From Adiantum capillus-veneris (taxonomy: Eukaryota; Streptophyta; Polypodiopsida; Polypodiales; Pteridaceae): 64,000 nucleotides of DNA. Of this stretch, positions 21,909 to 31,614 are shown in pieces (within the stretch, counting starts at the first letter, position 1; each line of letters starts with the position of its first letter). Both the position numbers and the translations under genes were made by a program. Location: the NCBI GenBank assembly GCA_014529385.2, contig CM043953.1, positions 97,787,842 to 97,851,841 on the forward strand, written 5' to 3'. The notes below the pieces were generated by a model. It was not told where the DNA came from. It made no database searches and worked only from the letters and a program-made list of their open reading frames with translations.

Positions 21909-23515
21909 TGTCATAATAATCAATATCTAATTCTCCTAAATGATTTTCTCATATTAAACTGATCATTTAATGTGGGGAGGTACCAGGGGAGAACAAGCTA
22001 GAATATTGGTTAAGCTAGCAGACCGGCCACAGTAGGGATCCAAAGGAGGGAAAATAGGGATAAAAAGGGGGGGCCATCTGCAAAAGAGCCATGTGCAAAA
22101 ATGGGCTAAAAAGACCCTACGGTTCAGCCCATTAAGACTTCCAAAATGCTAAGGTTCCAAAATTCAAAGGTTGTGTCCAAAGGTCAACCCTAGGGAAAAT
22201 TGGATGCTTAGTGTGTGTACAAAAGTCTTCTTCAAAGCCTACAAAGGAGGGGGTGAGCCCATTTAGTAGGGGATGAGAGAGAAAGTCACACACACACACA
22301 CACACAGGCTCCCTTTACACAAAGGGAATTAGGGACACATGTCAGCTCCCTAGGCCAGATGCCCACAAGGTGTGCCCAATTCCTATTGGAAGACCCTTGA
22401 AGTGGACCAATGAGAATTAAGCTAGAGTAAATCTAGTTTAATTAATTTAAAAACATTTAATAAAAGAAACCAATGAGAATTAAGTCTCCTAGAAGACTAT
22501 TGGGCAGTCTCCCAAGGGGTCCAATGAGCATTCAGGAGCCCAATGGCTTGCCTGATTCCTATTGCCTGATTCCTATTGGCCAGGAGGCAAAGGGGTCCAA
22601 TGAGAGTTTATTTTAATTATTTAATTACCTAAAGCTCTCACAAAAGGGGAAAGGGGGACACATGTCAGAAGGCTATCACTTATGCTGCTTAACACCCATT
22701 GGCTTGACTTGCGGAGGTCCAATGAGACAAAAGCTAGACCAATTTAGCAGGAAGGGCTCGCCCAAGAGAGAGAGGGGGGCTGATTTTTGCTTGGCATTGA
22801 CACACACACACTCACACTTGACCATGTGTGAAGAAAGAATACTCTATCTCTTCCCAAGCTTTAATGGAGAGCTCATCACCTACTCCAAGCTTGTGAGATA
22901 GAAGCCTACATCAACACTCTCTTGGCATGTGGATGCAAATCCAACCAAGAGCCAAGCTTCAATGCATGCTCATCTTCTCTACCAAGCTAATTACTAAGCT
23001 AAGCTATGCTATATGAGTGATTATGTGAGGAGATGTACATATTTCTCGTAAGATACTCCTTCTTCCTCTCAATCTACTCTCATACCCTGCTAGCTCTCAC
23101 CATCTTTGAAGGTGTGTGAGGTCTTGGGTCTGAGAACGGGGATAATTCAAGTTGTGTTTGATTAAGTGTTTTGCTTAGTGCATGAAGCTTCCATCTTCAT
23201 TGCACTAGCTAGTCTTGAAGGAACACAAAGAATTGTATTGTACGATGTCTCTCTTGATGGGAGAAACCATAATACAAAGCCTTTTGGAGGGGGGACCGGC
23301 TCCATGCAAATCCGGTCCTCAACTGTTGTCAATAGCTTAATTTCTCTCTCTTTTGAAAGTATTGTTGATGCTATCTAACTAGGTGTTATGCTTTTTGTTG
23401 CTCTCTCCACCCAAGGACTCTTGTAATTCTCATTAGGAATCTATTCCAATGAAATGCCCACTATGTTCATGCTAATTTCCGCTACACATAAGTTATTAGG
23501 CCATTAAATGTTACA
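21909..23515 (+). repeat. 5' LTR of gypsy-2
   Basis: 1607 bp from 'tgtcataataatc' to 'aaatgttaca'. It aligns along its whole length with 29239-30816. Indels include a longer CA run near 22288, a 14-bp duplication near 22560 and a small extra segment near 23015. It contains a CCAAT-like word in many copies ('ccaatgag'). Confidence 0.95.
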
Positions 23516-23516
23516 T

Positions 23517-23528
23517 TGGTATCAGAGC
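23517..23528 (+). promoter_or_regulatory. gypsy-2 primer-binding site (initiator-Met tRNA)
   Basis: 'tggtatcagagc' lies one base inside the 5' LTR, the standard site. The 400 bases after it (to 23932) are untranslated leader. Confidence 0.95.
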
Positions 23529-23932
23529 ACAAGGTTTCTCTTTTCTTGCTCAAGAAGGGAGGTCCTCAAGCTAGCTACAAATGGTTGGTATTATTAATTG
23601 CCTATGAGTAAGTAGAGTAGGGATTTTTCAGCCTTGCAGTGCACCTCCCTTCGTGCAGTTAACGGGGCATCACCGTCGAGAGCTATGGTCTTAATAGTGG
23701 AGTCCTACGGGGCTTGCCTACGGCTTAACCACTATTGAGCTATTAGAAGCTTGACAGGAGCCGGTGCTGTTTTGGTGTTGAAGGACCCTCTCTTCTATTC
23801 CTTGCAATTAATGGTATTCGAGCCGCGGGTACAGTAGCTTGAGTGCTTTTTCTAAAGGGGTAAAGAGGAGTAGCAACTAGGGCTTGAAGTGCCAAAGTAC
23901 ACCTAAAAAGTTTACACCTAAAAGTTGTTAGA

Positions 23933-26900
23933 ATGGCTGACAATAGTAAAGAGAGTGAAATTAATGTTGATAACTTTGATTTTGCTCATGAGCAAGCTAC
24001 TAATGATGCTTCAATGCTTGTTAACTATCTTGTTTCTAGGCTTCAACAAGCCATGGGTAATCCGTCTCTCCAAAGTGAAGTGCAACGGCAGCTCCGTGGT
24101 CACGGGATACTCCAAGCTCATCACCATGACGAGAGAACACCTAGGAAGCCTCCTTGTGAGACTACCAAAAGAGGTCTCTCTCCGATTCGGGAAGAAGAAG
24201 ATAATCCATACGAAGGGCTCAAGAATTTACTTCTTGATGATGCATCTCCTTCCCAAAGGAGAACTCAAGAGCCTCCACCGAAGGAACGAGAAAGAAGCGA
24301 GTCTCCCGCCACCTCGGCGGAGATGGCTCCACGACGACGGCGGGCTAAACGCTCTCCATCACCACCAAAGCGGAGAAGACCATCATATTCCTATCCTCAC
24401 CACAATTCAAAGAGGGATGATAGAAAGCAAGAGAAGAAAAAGGCAAGAAAGAGGACACCCTCTTCTCCATCTTCTTCATCCTCTTCCTCTTATGAAAGCT
24501 ATGGTGAAGACGACAAAGATCAAGACAAGAAAAAGGCGAGAAAGAGGTCACCCTCTTCTCCACCTTCTTCAAATTCTTCACCTTATGAAGAAAGTGATGG
24601 TGCAACCTTTGAACCATCAAAAAGAAGAGGCCATAGGAAATCCTATGCCGCATGGAAGAGGTCGTCCAAGCTGAAGAAATTCAAAGAGGGAGGGAAGAGC
24701 ATCTCTTTCCTTACCTATGATGGTACCTTTGGTGCTACGGACAAAGTCTTGGCCTTTATCCAACAATTCGATGCGGCGTTTGGAGATGAGGGCTTCACGG
24801 AGTTCTCTAAGCTACGCCATGTAGCTATGCACTTTCAAAAGTCCGCCAGACAATGGTGGTCTAGCCTACGAGCCAACGGTGAAGCTCCACGAACATGGAA
24901 GGCTTTAAGAGCTTCCATTATGAAGCAGTTTTTGGCCACCGATGCCAAAGACAAAGTACTCACCGAATGGCGAAGCTTAAAGCTCTCTCCCAATGAATCC
25001 ATCCACAAACATGTAGACAAGTTTTGGGACCTACAACTCAATGCCACTGTCTTCAAAAGGTTGGATTTTGGAGAGCAAAAGCAACAGTTTTGTGTGGGCT
25101 TAACCGAAGAAATGGCGGAGTATGTCAACTCCCAAAGGCCACGTACCATATCGGCGGTAATACACCGTACTATGGTGGCCTCTAGAATCAATTTCCAAAC
25201 GGGGGTTAAAAGAAATAATAAGCCCCCGGAAAACAAGGGTTCCAATGAGCCTAAGGGGAAGGACAATGTCCAAAAGTCTCCTAAGGGCAACTCCAACAAA
25301 GCTAAAGAGAAGGGAGTTTACAAAGGTAATAACAAACTCTCTCCTGAAGAGCTTGAGCGTTATCGCAAGGATAACCGGTGTTTCAAGTGCGGCGAACAAG
25401 GGCATGCGTACCGCGCTTGTCCCCAAAAGAACAACCGCCAAGATCCTCCTAGAGCTTCCTTGGTTGAAATCCAAGAGGAGGAGACTCACCAAACAACTCA
25501 CAAAGGATCTCCTCTATGCCATGCTTGGGGAAAGGTAAGAGAACATGATGCTTTTATTCTCTTTGACCCTGGTTCTACTCACAATTTTATATCTATAGAG
25601 TTGGCCACCAAGCTAGGCATACAATCCTACGCGATGGGAGATATCCTACCCGCAGACACTGCCTTCAAGGGGCAAGAAGCTTCGGTCACTCCCTTAATCG
25701 GGAAATTGAGGCTTCATGTCCAAGGCTATGTGGACAAAGAGGACTTCTTTATCTCTCCTCTCAAGCATGAGGATGTAATCCTAGGGGCACCATGGTTTGA
25801 CCGCCTTGCTGCCGATGTTAAATTTCCTGAAAGGAGAATCTCCTTTAAGTTCATGGAAAAAGACATGTATATAGATGCTAAGGAAATGGGTAACACCATC
25901 CCCATTGTACATACACCAGCTTTCAACAAGTCAATAAAGAGCTCTATTTCCGTGTACATGATTTTTGTTAAAGATTCTCAAAATGAACCTAATGCTTTAA
26001 CAAACGAAAATAAAAGCAACCAAAAGGAATTAGAGTTATCCAATTTTCTCAAGGGGTTTCAAGATGTTTTTATTGACGACATCCCTTGTGAGCTACCTCC
26101 TAAACGAGGTAATGATGACCATGCAATTGAACTTCTTCAAGGAAGTTCACCGCCTAATAAACCTCCTTATAGAGTTTCTCAAGCTCAACAAGAGGAGATT
26201 ATGCGGCAAGTGCATGAGTTAGTTGAGAAGGGCATGGTTAGGCCTAGCTCATCTCCATTTTGCTCACCTGTGCTATTAGTGCAAAAGAAAGACGGCACAT
26301 ATCGTATGTGTGTCGACTATAGAGCACTAAATAGGATCACTATCAAGAATAGGTTTCCCGTTCCACGGGTAGAAGACCTATTTGATAAGCTACAAGGATC
26401 GACCTACTTCAGTAGGATTGACCTCAAGAGTGGCTATCATCAAATAAGGATAGTTGATCAAGACATTGTAAAGACCGCGTTTCGCACTACATTTGGTCTT
26501 TACGAATACATTGTCATGCCTTTTGGCTTGACTAATGCACTAGCCGCATTCAACCGCTTGATGGAGAAGCTGTTCAGGCCTCATCGAACCTTCACTAGAG
26601 TGTTCTTTGATGATATTATCATCTACTCTAATTCATTGGAGGAACACAAGCAACATCTCCAGGTAATATTTCAAGTTTTAAGAGAGAATAAACTTTATGT
26701 TAATCGAAAGAAAAGTGAATTTTTCTTGCAAGAGATTCAGTATTTAGGTCACATTATCTCTCAAGATGGCATCCAAATGGATCCATGCAAGTTAGAGGTA
26801 ATAAAAGGATGGCCTAAACCAAGGAATCTTCATGAACTAAGAAGCTTTATAGGTATGTGTGCATACTATAGACGCTTCATAGAAAAGTTCTCACAAATTG

Positions 26901-28717
26901 CGGGACCATTACATGACCTAACAAAAAAAAGAGTTAGGTATACATGGTCTGCTAAGGAGAACAATGCTTTCAAAAAGCTTAAAGAAAAGCTTATCTCTCA
27001 ACCTGTGCTTACACTACCAGATCTCTCAAAACCATTTGAGGTCCAATGTGATGCTTGTGGTGATTGCCTTGGAGTTGTTTTGCTCCAAGAAGGGCACGCC
27101 ATAGGCTATGAGAGTCGAAGGCTCGACCCTGTTGAGCAAGCTCTAGGCATATACGAAAAGGAACTCCTTGCAGTTCTACATGCCTTAGACTCATGGAAGC
27201 ACTATTTATTGGGGACTCCTTTCATTCTGCGAACGGATCACCAAAGTCTTAAGTACTTCATGACGCAGACCAAGCTCTCCAACAAACAAATGAGGTGGGA
27301 AAATTTCCTTTCGCAATTTCATTTTCATATTGCTCACATTGCTGGCAAGCATAATCAAGTAGCCGATGCACTCTCAAGACGACCGAGAGTGAATGCGGTT
27401 TCCATAGCAACTCACAATGATCTATCTTCAATGATAGATGAGTATGCTATTGATCCCGATTTTAGAGATGTGATTTCAGCCCTTGCATTAGGGAAGAAAG
27501 AAGAACCGTTTACTTTACAAGATGGTTATCTTCTCTATGGCAATAGACTATGCGTTACTAACTCCCTGCGTGAGAAAGTAATGTATGAATCTCATGCTCC
27601 CCCGTATGCGGGGCATAGAGGGATTCAGTCTACCTTAAAGGGAATTGAAACATATTTCTATTGGCCTACCATGAAAGTGAACATACAAGAGTATGTTTCC
27701 AAATGTGTGGTATGTCAAAAGAAAAAATTTGATAGAGGGAAGCAACCTGGATTGCTTCAACCCTTGCCAATCCCTAATTCACCATGGGAGAGCATATCCA
27801 TGGATTTTATCTTTGGATTTCCTAAGTCTATCCATGGGAATACGGGAATATGGACGATAGTAGACAGGTTCAATAAACAAGCTCGTTTTATACCTGTCAA
27901 AAAGACTATCAAAGCCCATCAAATGGCAACCCTCTTCATTTCACAAATTTTCAAATACCATGGCTTGCCAATGTCCATAGTGTCGGATAGAGATCCTAGA
28001 ATGACCAGTAATTTCTGGAAGGGTCTCTTTGAGAATTTACGGACAAGGCTAAATTTCTCTTCGGCCTATCATCCACAAATGGATGGCCAAATTGAAATAG
28101 CTAACCTAACAATTCTCGATCTACTAAAAGCCTATGTAACGGAAGTAGATCAAAGATCCCAATGGGAGAAGTACTTACCCTTAGTGGAGTATGCTTACAA
28201 TAACACTGTACATACTTCCACGGGAAAAGCACCTTTCGAGGTAATTGAGGGAAGATCAAAAAGTCCCTTGCTACTTAAGGTACATGGGAAGATCTTCGCT
28301 GCAGATGAGTATAGCCGAGACCTACAAGAATCTTTTCAAAAGATTAAAGATGTTATCTCTATCTCACAGCAAAGGCAAAAGGCTGCTGCTGACAAGCACA
28401 GAAGAGCCCAAGCCTTTAAAGAAAACGATTGGGTCTTGTTAAAGTTTCCCAAGGCTCGATTAAGGCACACGACGGGCAAGAATCCTACGGGCCACCAAAA
28501 GTACTATGCTAAACTAGAAAGAAGGTACTATGGTCCCTTCCAGATTCTTAGGCCAATCAATGACATGGACTATCAACTTAAGTTGCCCAATCATTGGCTC
28601 ATACACAATGCTTTTTATGTGAGCCTATTAAAGCCTTACAAAGGAGAGCCACCTCAAGAACCAACTATTGAAGACCCACCGGAGATCGAGGATCAAGAGG
28701 AGGTGTTGCAGCTCTAG
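23933..28717 (+). CDS. gypsy-2 gag-pol polyprotein, 1594 residues
   Basis: One uninterrupted frame starts at ATG 23933. Residues about 120-236 form a Ser/Arg/Lys-rich tract with two similar halves ('KKKARKRTPSSP', 'KKKARKRSPSSP'). Gag spans about 250-416, the zinc knuckle 'CFKCGEQGHAYRAC' is at 483-496, and protease 'LFDPGSTHNFIS' has D545 (Pro in place of Ser/Thr). Reverse transcriptase spans about 770-940 with 'VFFDDIIIYS' (D893, D894), and RNase H about 1033-1150. The zinc finger lies at about 1221-1265. The integrase has D1291, D1352 and E1388, the standard D-60-D-35-E spacing. It ends at TAG 28715, just before a chromodomain. The protein would make the particle and copy and insert the element. 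Whether the altered protease works is unknown. Confidence 0.93.
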   Translation: MADNSKESEINVDNFDFAHEQATNDASMLVNYLVSRLQQAMGNPSLQSEVQRQLRGHGILQAHHHDERTPRKPPCETTKRGLSPIREEEDNPYEGLKNLLLDDASPSQRRTQEPPPKERERSESPATSAEMAPRRRRAKRSPSPPKRRRPSYSYPHHNSKRDDRKQEKKKARKRTPSSPSSSSSSSYESYGEDDKDQDKKKARKRSPSSPPSSNSSPYEESDGATFEPSKRRGHRKSYAAWKRSSKLKKFKEGGKSISFLTYDGTFGATDKVLAFIQQFDAAFGDEGFTEFSKLRHVAMHFQKSARQWWSSLRANGEAPRTWKALRASIMKQFLATDAKDKVLTEWRSLKLSPNESIHKHVDKFWDLQLNATVFKRLDFGEQKQQFCVGLTEEMAEYVNSQRPRTISAVIHRTMVASRINFQTGVKRNNKPPENKGSNEPKGKDNVQKSPKGNSNKAKEKGVYKGNNKLSPEELERYRKDNRCFKCGEQGHAYRACPQKNNRQDPPRASLVEIQEEETHQTTHKGSPLCHAWGKVREHDAFILFDPGSTHNFISIELATKLGIQSYAMGDILPADTAFKGQEASVTPLIGKLRLHVQGYVDKEDFFISPLKHEDVILGAPWFDRLAADVKFPERRISFKFMEKDMYIDAKEMGNTIPIVHTPAFNKSIKSSISVYMIFVKDSQNEPNALTNENKSNQKELELSNFLKGFQDVFIDDIPCELPPKRGNDDHAIELLQGSSPPNKPPYRVSQAQQEEIMRQVHELVEKGMVRPSSSPFCSPVLLVQKKDGTYRMCVDYRALNRITIKNRFPVPRVEDLFDKLQGSTYFSRIDLKSGYHQIRIVDQDIVKTAFRTTFGLYEYIVMPFGLTNALAAFNRLMEKLFRPHRTFTRVFFDDIIIYSNSLEEHKQHLQVIFQVLRENKLYVNRKKSEFFLQEIQYLGHIISQDGIQMDPCKLEVIKGWPKPRNLHELRSFIGMCAYYRRFIEKFSQIAGPLHDLTKKRVRYTWSAKENNAFKKLKEKLISQPVLTLPDLSKPFEVQCDACGDCLGVVLLQEGHAIGYESRRLDPVEQALGIYEKELLAVLHALDSWKHYLLGTPFILRTDHQSLKYFMTQTKLSNKQMRWENFLSQFHFHIAHIAGKHNQVADALSRRPRVNAVSIATHNDLSSMIDEYAIDPDFRDVISALALGKKEEPFTLQDGYLLYGNRLCVTNSLREKVMYESHAPPYAGHRGIQSTLKGIETYFYWPTMKVNIQEYVSKCVVCQKKKFDRGKQPGLLQPLPIPNSPWESISMDFIFGFPKSIHGNTGIWTIVDRFNKQARFIPVKKTIKAHQMATLFISQIFKYHGLPMSIVSDRDPRMTSNFWKGLFENLRTRLNFSSAYHPQMDGQIEIANLTILDLLKAYVTEVDQRSQWEKYLPLVEYAYNNTVHTSTGKAPFEVIEGRSKSPLLLKVHGKIFAADEYSRDLQESFQKIKDVISISQQRQKAAADKHRRAQAFKENDWVLLKFPKARLRHTTGKNPTGHQKYYAKLERRYYGPFQILRPINDMDYQLKLPNHWLIHNAFYVSLLKPYKGEPPQEPTIEDPPEIEDQEEVLQL

Positions 28718-28899
28718 TCCATTCTCCGTCATGAAGACAAGGTATTAAGAGGCAGTAATACTATCCGACGATATCTTATTAAGTTTAAGAATTATCCTTT
28801 TGAAGATGCTAGATGGATGCAAGGCATACAATTAAAGGATAACATAACCTTATCAATGCTTACAATGCTTCCCAAGAGTAAGCAAATGTACAAAATGTA
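28718..28899 (+). pseudogene. gypsy-2 chromodomain, cut off by an in-frame stop
   Basis: Directly after the TAG at 28715, the same frame stays open to a stop at 28897-28899. It encodes 'SILRHEDKVLRGSNTIRRYL' and then 'IKFKNYPFEDARWMQ', a chromodomain-like fold with aromatic residues. It normally forms the C-terminus of chromoviral integrase and binds modified histones. Here it would be made only by stop-codon readthrough. The stretch to 29221 after it is untranslated. Confidence 0.75.
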
Positions 28900-29221
28900 A
28901 AAAATGAAAAAAGTTTTTGTCTTATAAGACTCTCTTTTTTCTTTATTTGTGCACAAAAATAAAGTAGTATGCATGCTTAGATCAAGTTTGTGGAGACGAC
29001 GTCTCCCAAACACCAAGTAGAGTTTGTCACTCTACTATGGAAGACTGATAAGACTGATGTGCAGACATGCTTGCGGCATCCTCAGGCTCTCAAGCGCGAA
29101 ATGGACTAGTCATCCATTATGGAATGATGTCGTAGGGTAACATAGGGATCCTCTACCCGTTAAGAAAAGGACTCATGAATATGCTTTATCTTCTCTACAC
29201 CATAGTCGAGGAGGACTATGA

Positions 29222-29238
29222 TTTCAAGAGAGAGGTAA
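29222..29238 (+). promoter_or_regulatory. gypsy-2 purine tract
   Basis: A purine-rich run ('caagagagaggtaa') ends exactly at the TG of the 3' LTR, as expected for the plus-strand primer. Confidence 0.75.
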
Positions 29239-30816
29239 TGTCATAATAATCACTATCTAATTCTCCTAAATGATTTTCTCATATTAAACTGATCATTTAA
29301 TGTGGGGAGGTACCAGGGGAGAAAAATCTAGAATATTGGTTAAGCTAGCAGACCGGCCACAGTAGGGATCCAAAGGAGGGAAAATAGGGATCAAAATGGG
29401 GGGCCATCTGCAAAAGAGCCATGTGCAACAATGGGCTAAAAAGACCCTAAGGTTCAGCCCATTAAGACTTCCAAAATGCTAAGGTTCCAAAATTCAAAGG
29501 TTGTGTCCAAAGGTCAACCCTAGGGAAAATTGGATGCTTAGTGTGTGTACAAAAGTCTTCTTCAAAGCCTACAAAGGAGGGGGCGATCCCATTTAGTAGG
29601 GGATGAGAGAGAAAGTCACACACACACACACAGGCTCCCTTTACGCAAAGGGAATTAGGGACACATGTCAGCTCCCTAGGCCAGATGCCCACAAGGTGTG
29701 CCCAATTCCTATTGGAAGACCCTTGAAGTGGACCAATGAGAATTAAGCTAGAGTAAATCTAGTTTAATTAATTTAAAAACATTTAATTATAGAAACCAAT
29801 GAGAATTAAGTCTCCTAAAAGACTATTGGGCAGTCTCCCAAGGGGTCCAATGAGCATTCAGGAGCTCAATGGCTTGCCTGATTCCTAGTGGCCAGGAGGC
29901 AAAGGGGTCCAATGAGAGTTTAGTTTAATTATTTAATTACCTAAAGCTCTCACAAAAGGGGAAGGGGGACACATGTCAGAAGGCTATCACTTATGCTGCT
30001 TAACACCCATTGGCTTGACTTGGGGAGGTCCAATGAGGCAAAAGCCAGACCAATTTAGCAAGAAGGGCTCGCCCAAGAGAGAGAGGGGGGCTGATTTTTG
30101 CTTGGCATTGACACACCCACACTCACACTTGACCATGTGTGAAGAAAGAATACTCTATCTCCTCCCAAGCTTTAATGGAGAGCTCATCACCTACTCCAAG
30201 CTTGTGAGATAGAAGCCTACATCAACACTCTCTTGGCATGTGGATGCAAATCCAACCAAGAGCCAAGCTTCAATGCATGTTCATCTTCTCTACCAAGCTA
30301 ATTACTAAGCTAAGCTATGCTAATATGAGTGAGATGTACATCTTTCTCGTAAGATACTCCTTCTTCCTCTCAATCTACTCTCATACCCTGCTAGCTCTCA
30401 CCATCTTCGAAGGTGTGTGAGGTCTTGGGTCTGAGAACGGGGATAATTCAAGTTGTGTTTGATTAAGTGTTTTGCTTAGTGCATGAAGCTTCCATCTTCA
30501 TTGCACTAGCTAGTCTTGAAGGAACACAAAGAATTGTATTGTACAATGTCTCTCTTGATGGGAGAAACCATAATACAAAGCCTTTTGGAGGGGGGACTGG
30601 CTCCATGCAAATCCGGTCCTCAACTGTTGTCAATAGCTTAATTTCTCTCTCTTTTGAAAGTATTGTTGATGCTATCTAACTAGGTGTTATGCTTTTTGTT
30701 GCTCTCTCCACCCAAGCACTCTTGTAATTCTCATTAGGAATCTATTCTAATGAAATGCCCACTATGTTCATGCTAATTTCCGCTACACATAAGTTATTAG
30801 GCCATTAAATGTTACA
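29239..30816 (+). repeat. 3' LTR of gypsy-2
   Basis: 1578 bp, same ends as the 5' copy. Differences are scattered substitutions (roughly two percent by eye, not computed) plus the indels listed for the 5' LTR. Confidence 0.95.
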
Positions 30817-30916
30817 CATGATGTAGGCCTGGCCAATAAAATTGTCGTCACACGAAGGCATACGTCTTATGAATACCTGGATGACCAGCACTTGGACTAT
30901 CATGAATTAATCGGTC
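30817..30916 (-). pseudogene. gypsy-3 integrase zinc-finger start
   Basis: The minus strand encodes 'AGHPGIHKTYAFV', then a stop, then 'RQFYWPGL', the HHCC zinc-binding start of gypsy integrase. It ends abruptly at the gypsy-2 LTR. The matching part of gypsy-1 is at about 14.14-14.24 kb. Confidence 0.75.
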
Positions 30917-31443
30917 TATGAGAGAGAGCTCTATGCCATAATTCACGCTTTACAAAAGTGGCGACACTATTTATAGGGTGTCGAGTTTGAAATAGTTTTT
31001 GACCATGAGAGTATTAAATGGTTTACTACTCAAATGGACTTGAAGGGTCATAAAGCTAGATGGGAAAAGATCCTTCAAGATCATGATTATAAGCTACGAT
31101 ATCGCAAGGGGCAATATAATGTAGTAGTGGATGCACTAAGTCAGATGCCTCAGATTAATTCACTTGCTTTCATGGAAATAAAAAGTGAATTTTTGGTCAT
31201 ATTACGTGGCAAGTGTGCACAAGATCAATCATATGCTAAAGTGTGGGGGTGCAGTTGTAAGAAGGGATCCCTCACACTCACATGTCTCTGCACAGCCAGA
31301 TCAACATGTCTATGCACGCGCAAAAAAAAACTCTACACACACAGAGCTCCACCCCTACTCAGGAAGACCTTAAGCGATGGAAGAATTTTTCTATTGATGG
31401 TGGCTACTTACTCCACAAGGGTAGAGTATGTGTGCCAAAGGTC
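30917..31443 (+). pseudogene. gypsy-3 RNase H and linker, inverted in place
   Basis: The plus strand encodes RNase H from 'ELYAIIHALQKWRHYL' through 'DHESIKWFTTQMDLKGHKAR', 'KLRYRKGQYNVVVDALSQMP' and a linker ending 'GGYLLHKGRVCVPKV'. This is exactly the piece missing between the RNase H start (minus strand, above 31514) and the integrase zinc finger (minus strand, below 30917). One or more stops are present. Confidence 0.85.
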
Positions 31444-31470
31444 TACTAAGACACTAGGTGCCAAATATTA

Positions 31471-31614
31471 GATTGATGCTAGTGATAAAGCAATTGTTGT
31501 GGTACTTCTCCAGAATAATTCTGTAGAGCTCTATCCAACTGTTTACTTTCAAAGGCTATAGGTCTTCCCTCCTAGAGAAATACCGCACCAATTGCTTTAT
31601 CACTAGCATCAGTC
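31471..31614. repeat. Imperfect palindrome at the inversion edge
   Basis: About 43-bp arms (31471-31513 and 31572-31614) are inverted copies of one another, including a perfect 'gatgctagtgataaagcaat' word. The loop is about 58 bp. The right arm is the genuine RNase H start of gypsy-3; the left arm is an extra inverted copy within a filler of about 70 bp. Confidence 0.9.

Larger units (their letters stand above)
21909..30816 (+). mobile_element. gypsy-2: nearly complete Ty3/gypsy chromovirus
   Basis: The order is LTR (21909-23515), primer site, leader, a single long gag-pol frame, an in-frame stop, a separated chromodomain, a purine tract and LTR (29239-30816). It is the best-preserved element here. 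The 5-bp flanks differ ('tccgt' on the left, 'catga' on the right), so there is no target duplication. The left flank belongs to gypsy-1 near its primer site; the right flank belongs to the gypsy-3 integrase. Confidence 0.95.

Noticed and set aside
24345-25501. Antisense and shifted frames inside gypsy-2 gag
   Set aside because: They overlap the intact 1594-codon frame and show no domain.
21909-30816. An integrated virus (pararetrovirus or envelope-bearing retrovirus)
   Set aside because: No movement protein, no envelope-like frame after integrase; the LTR structure and chromodomain fit a chromovirus-type retrotransposon.
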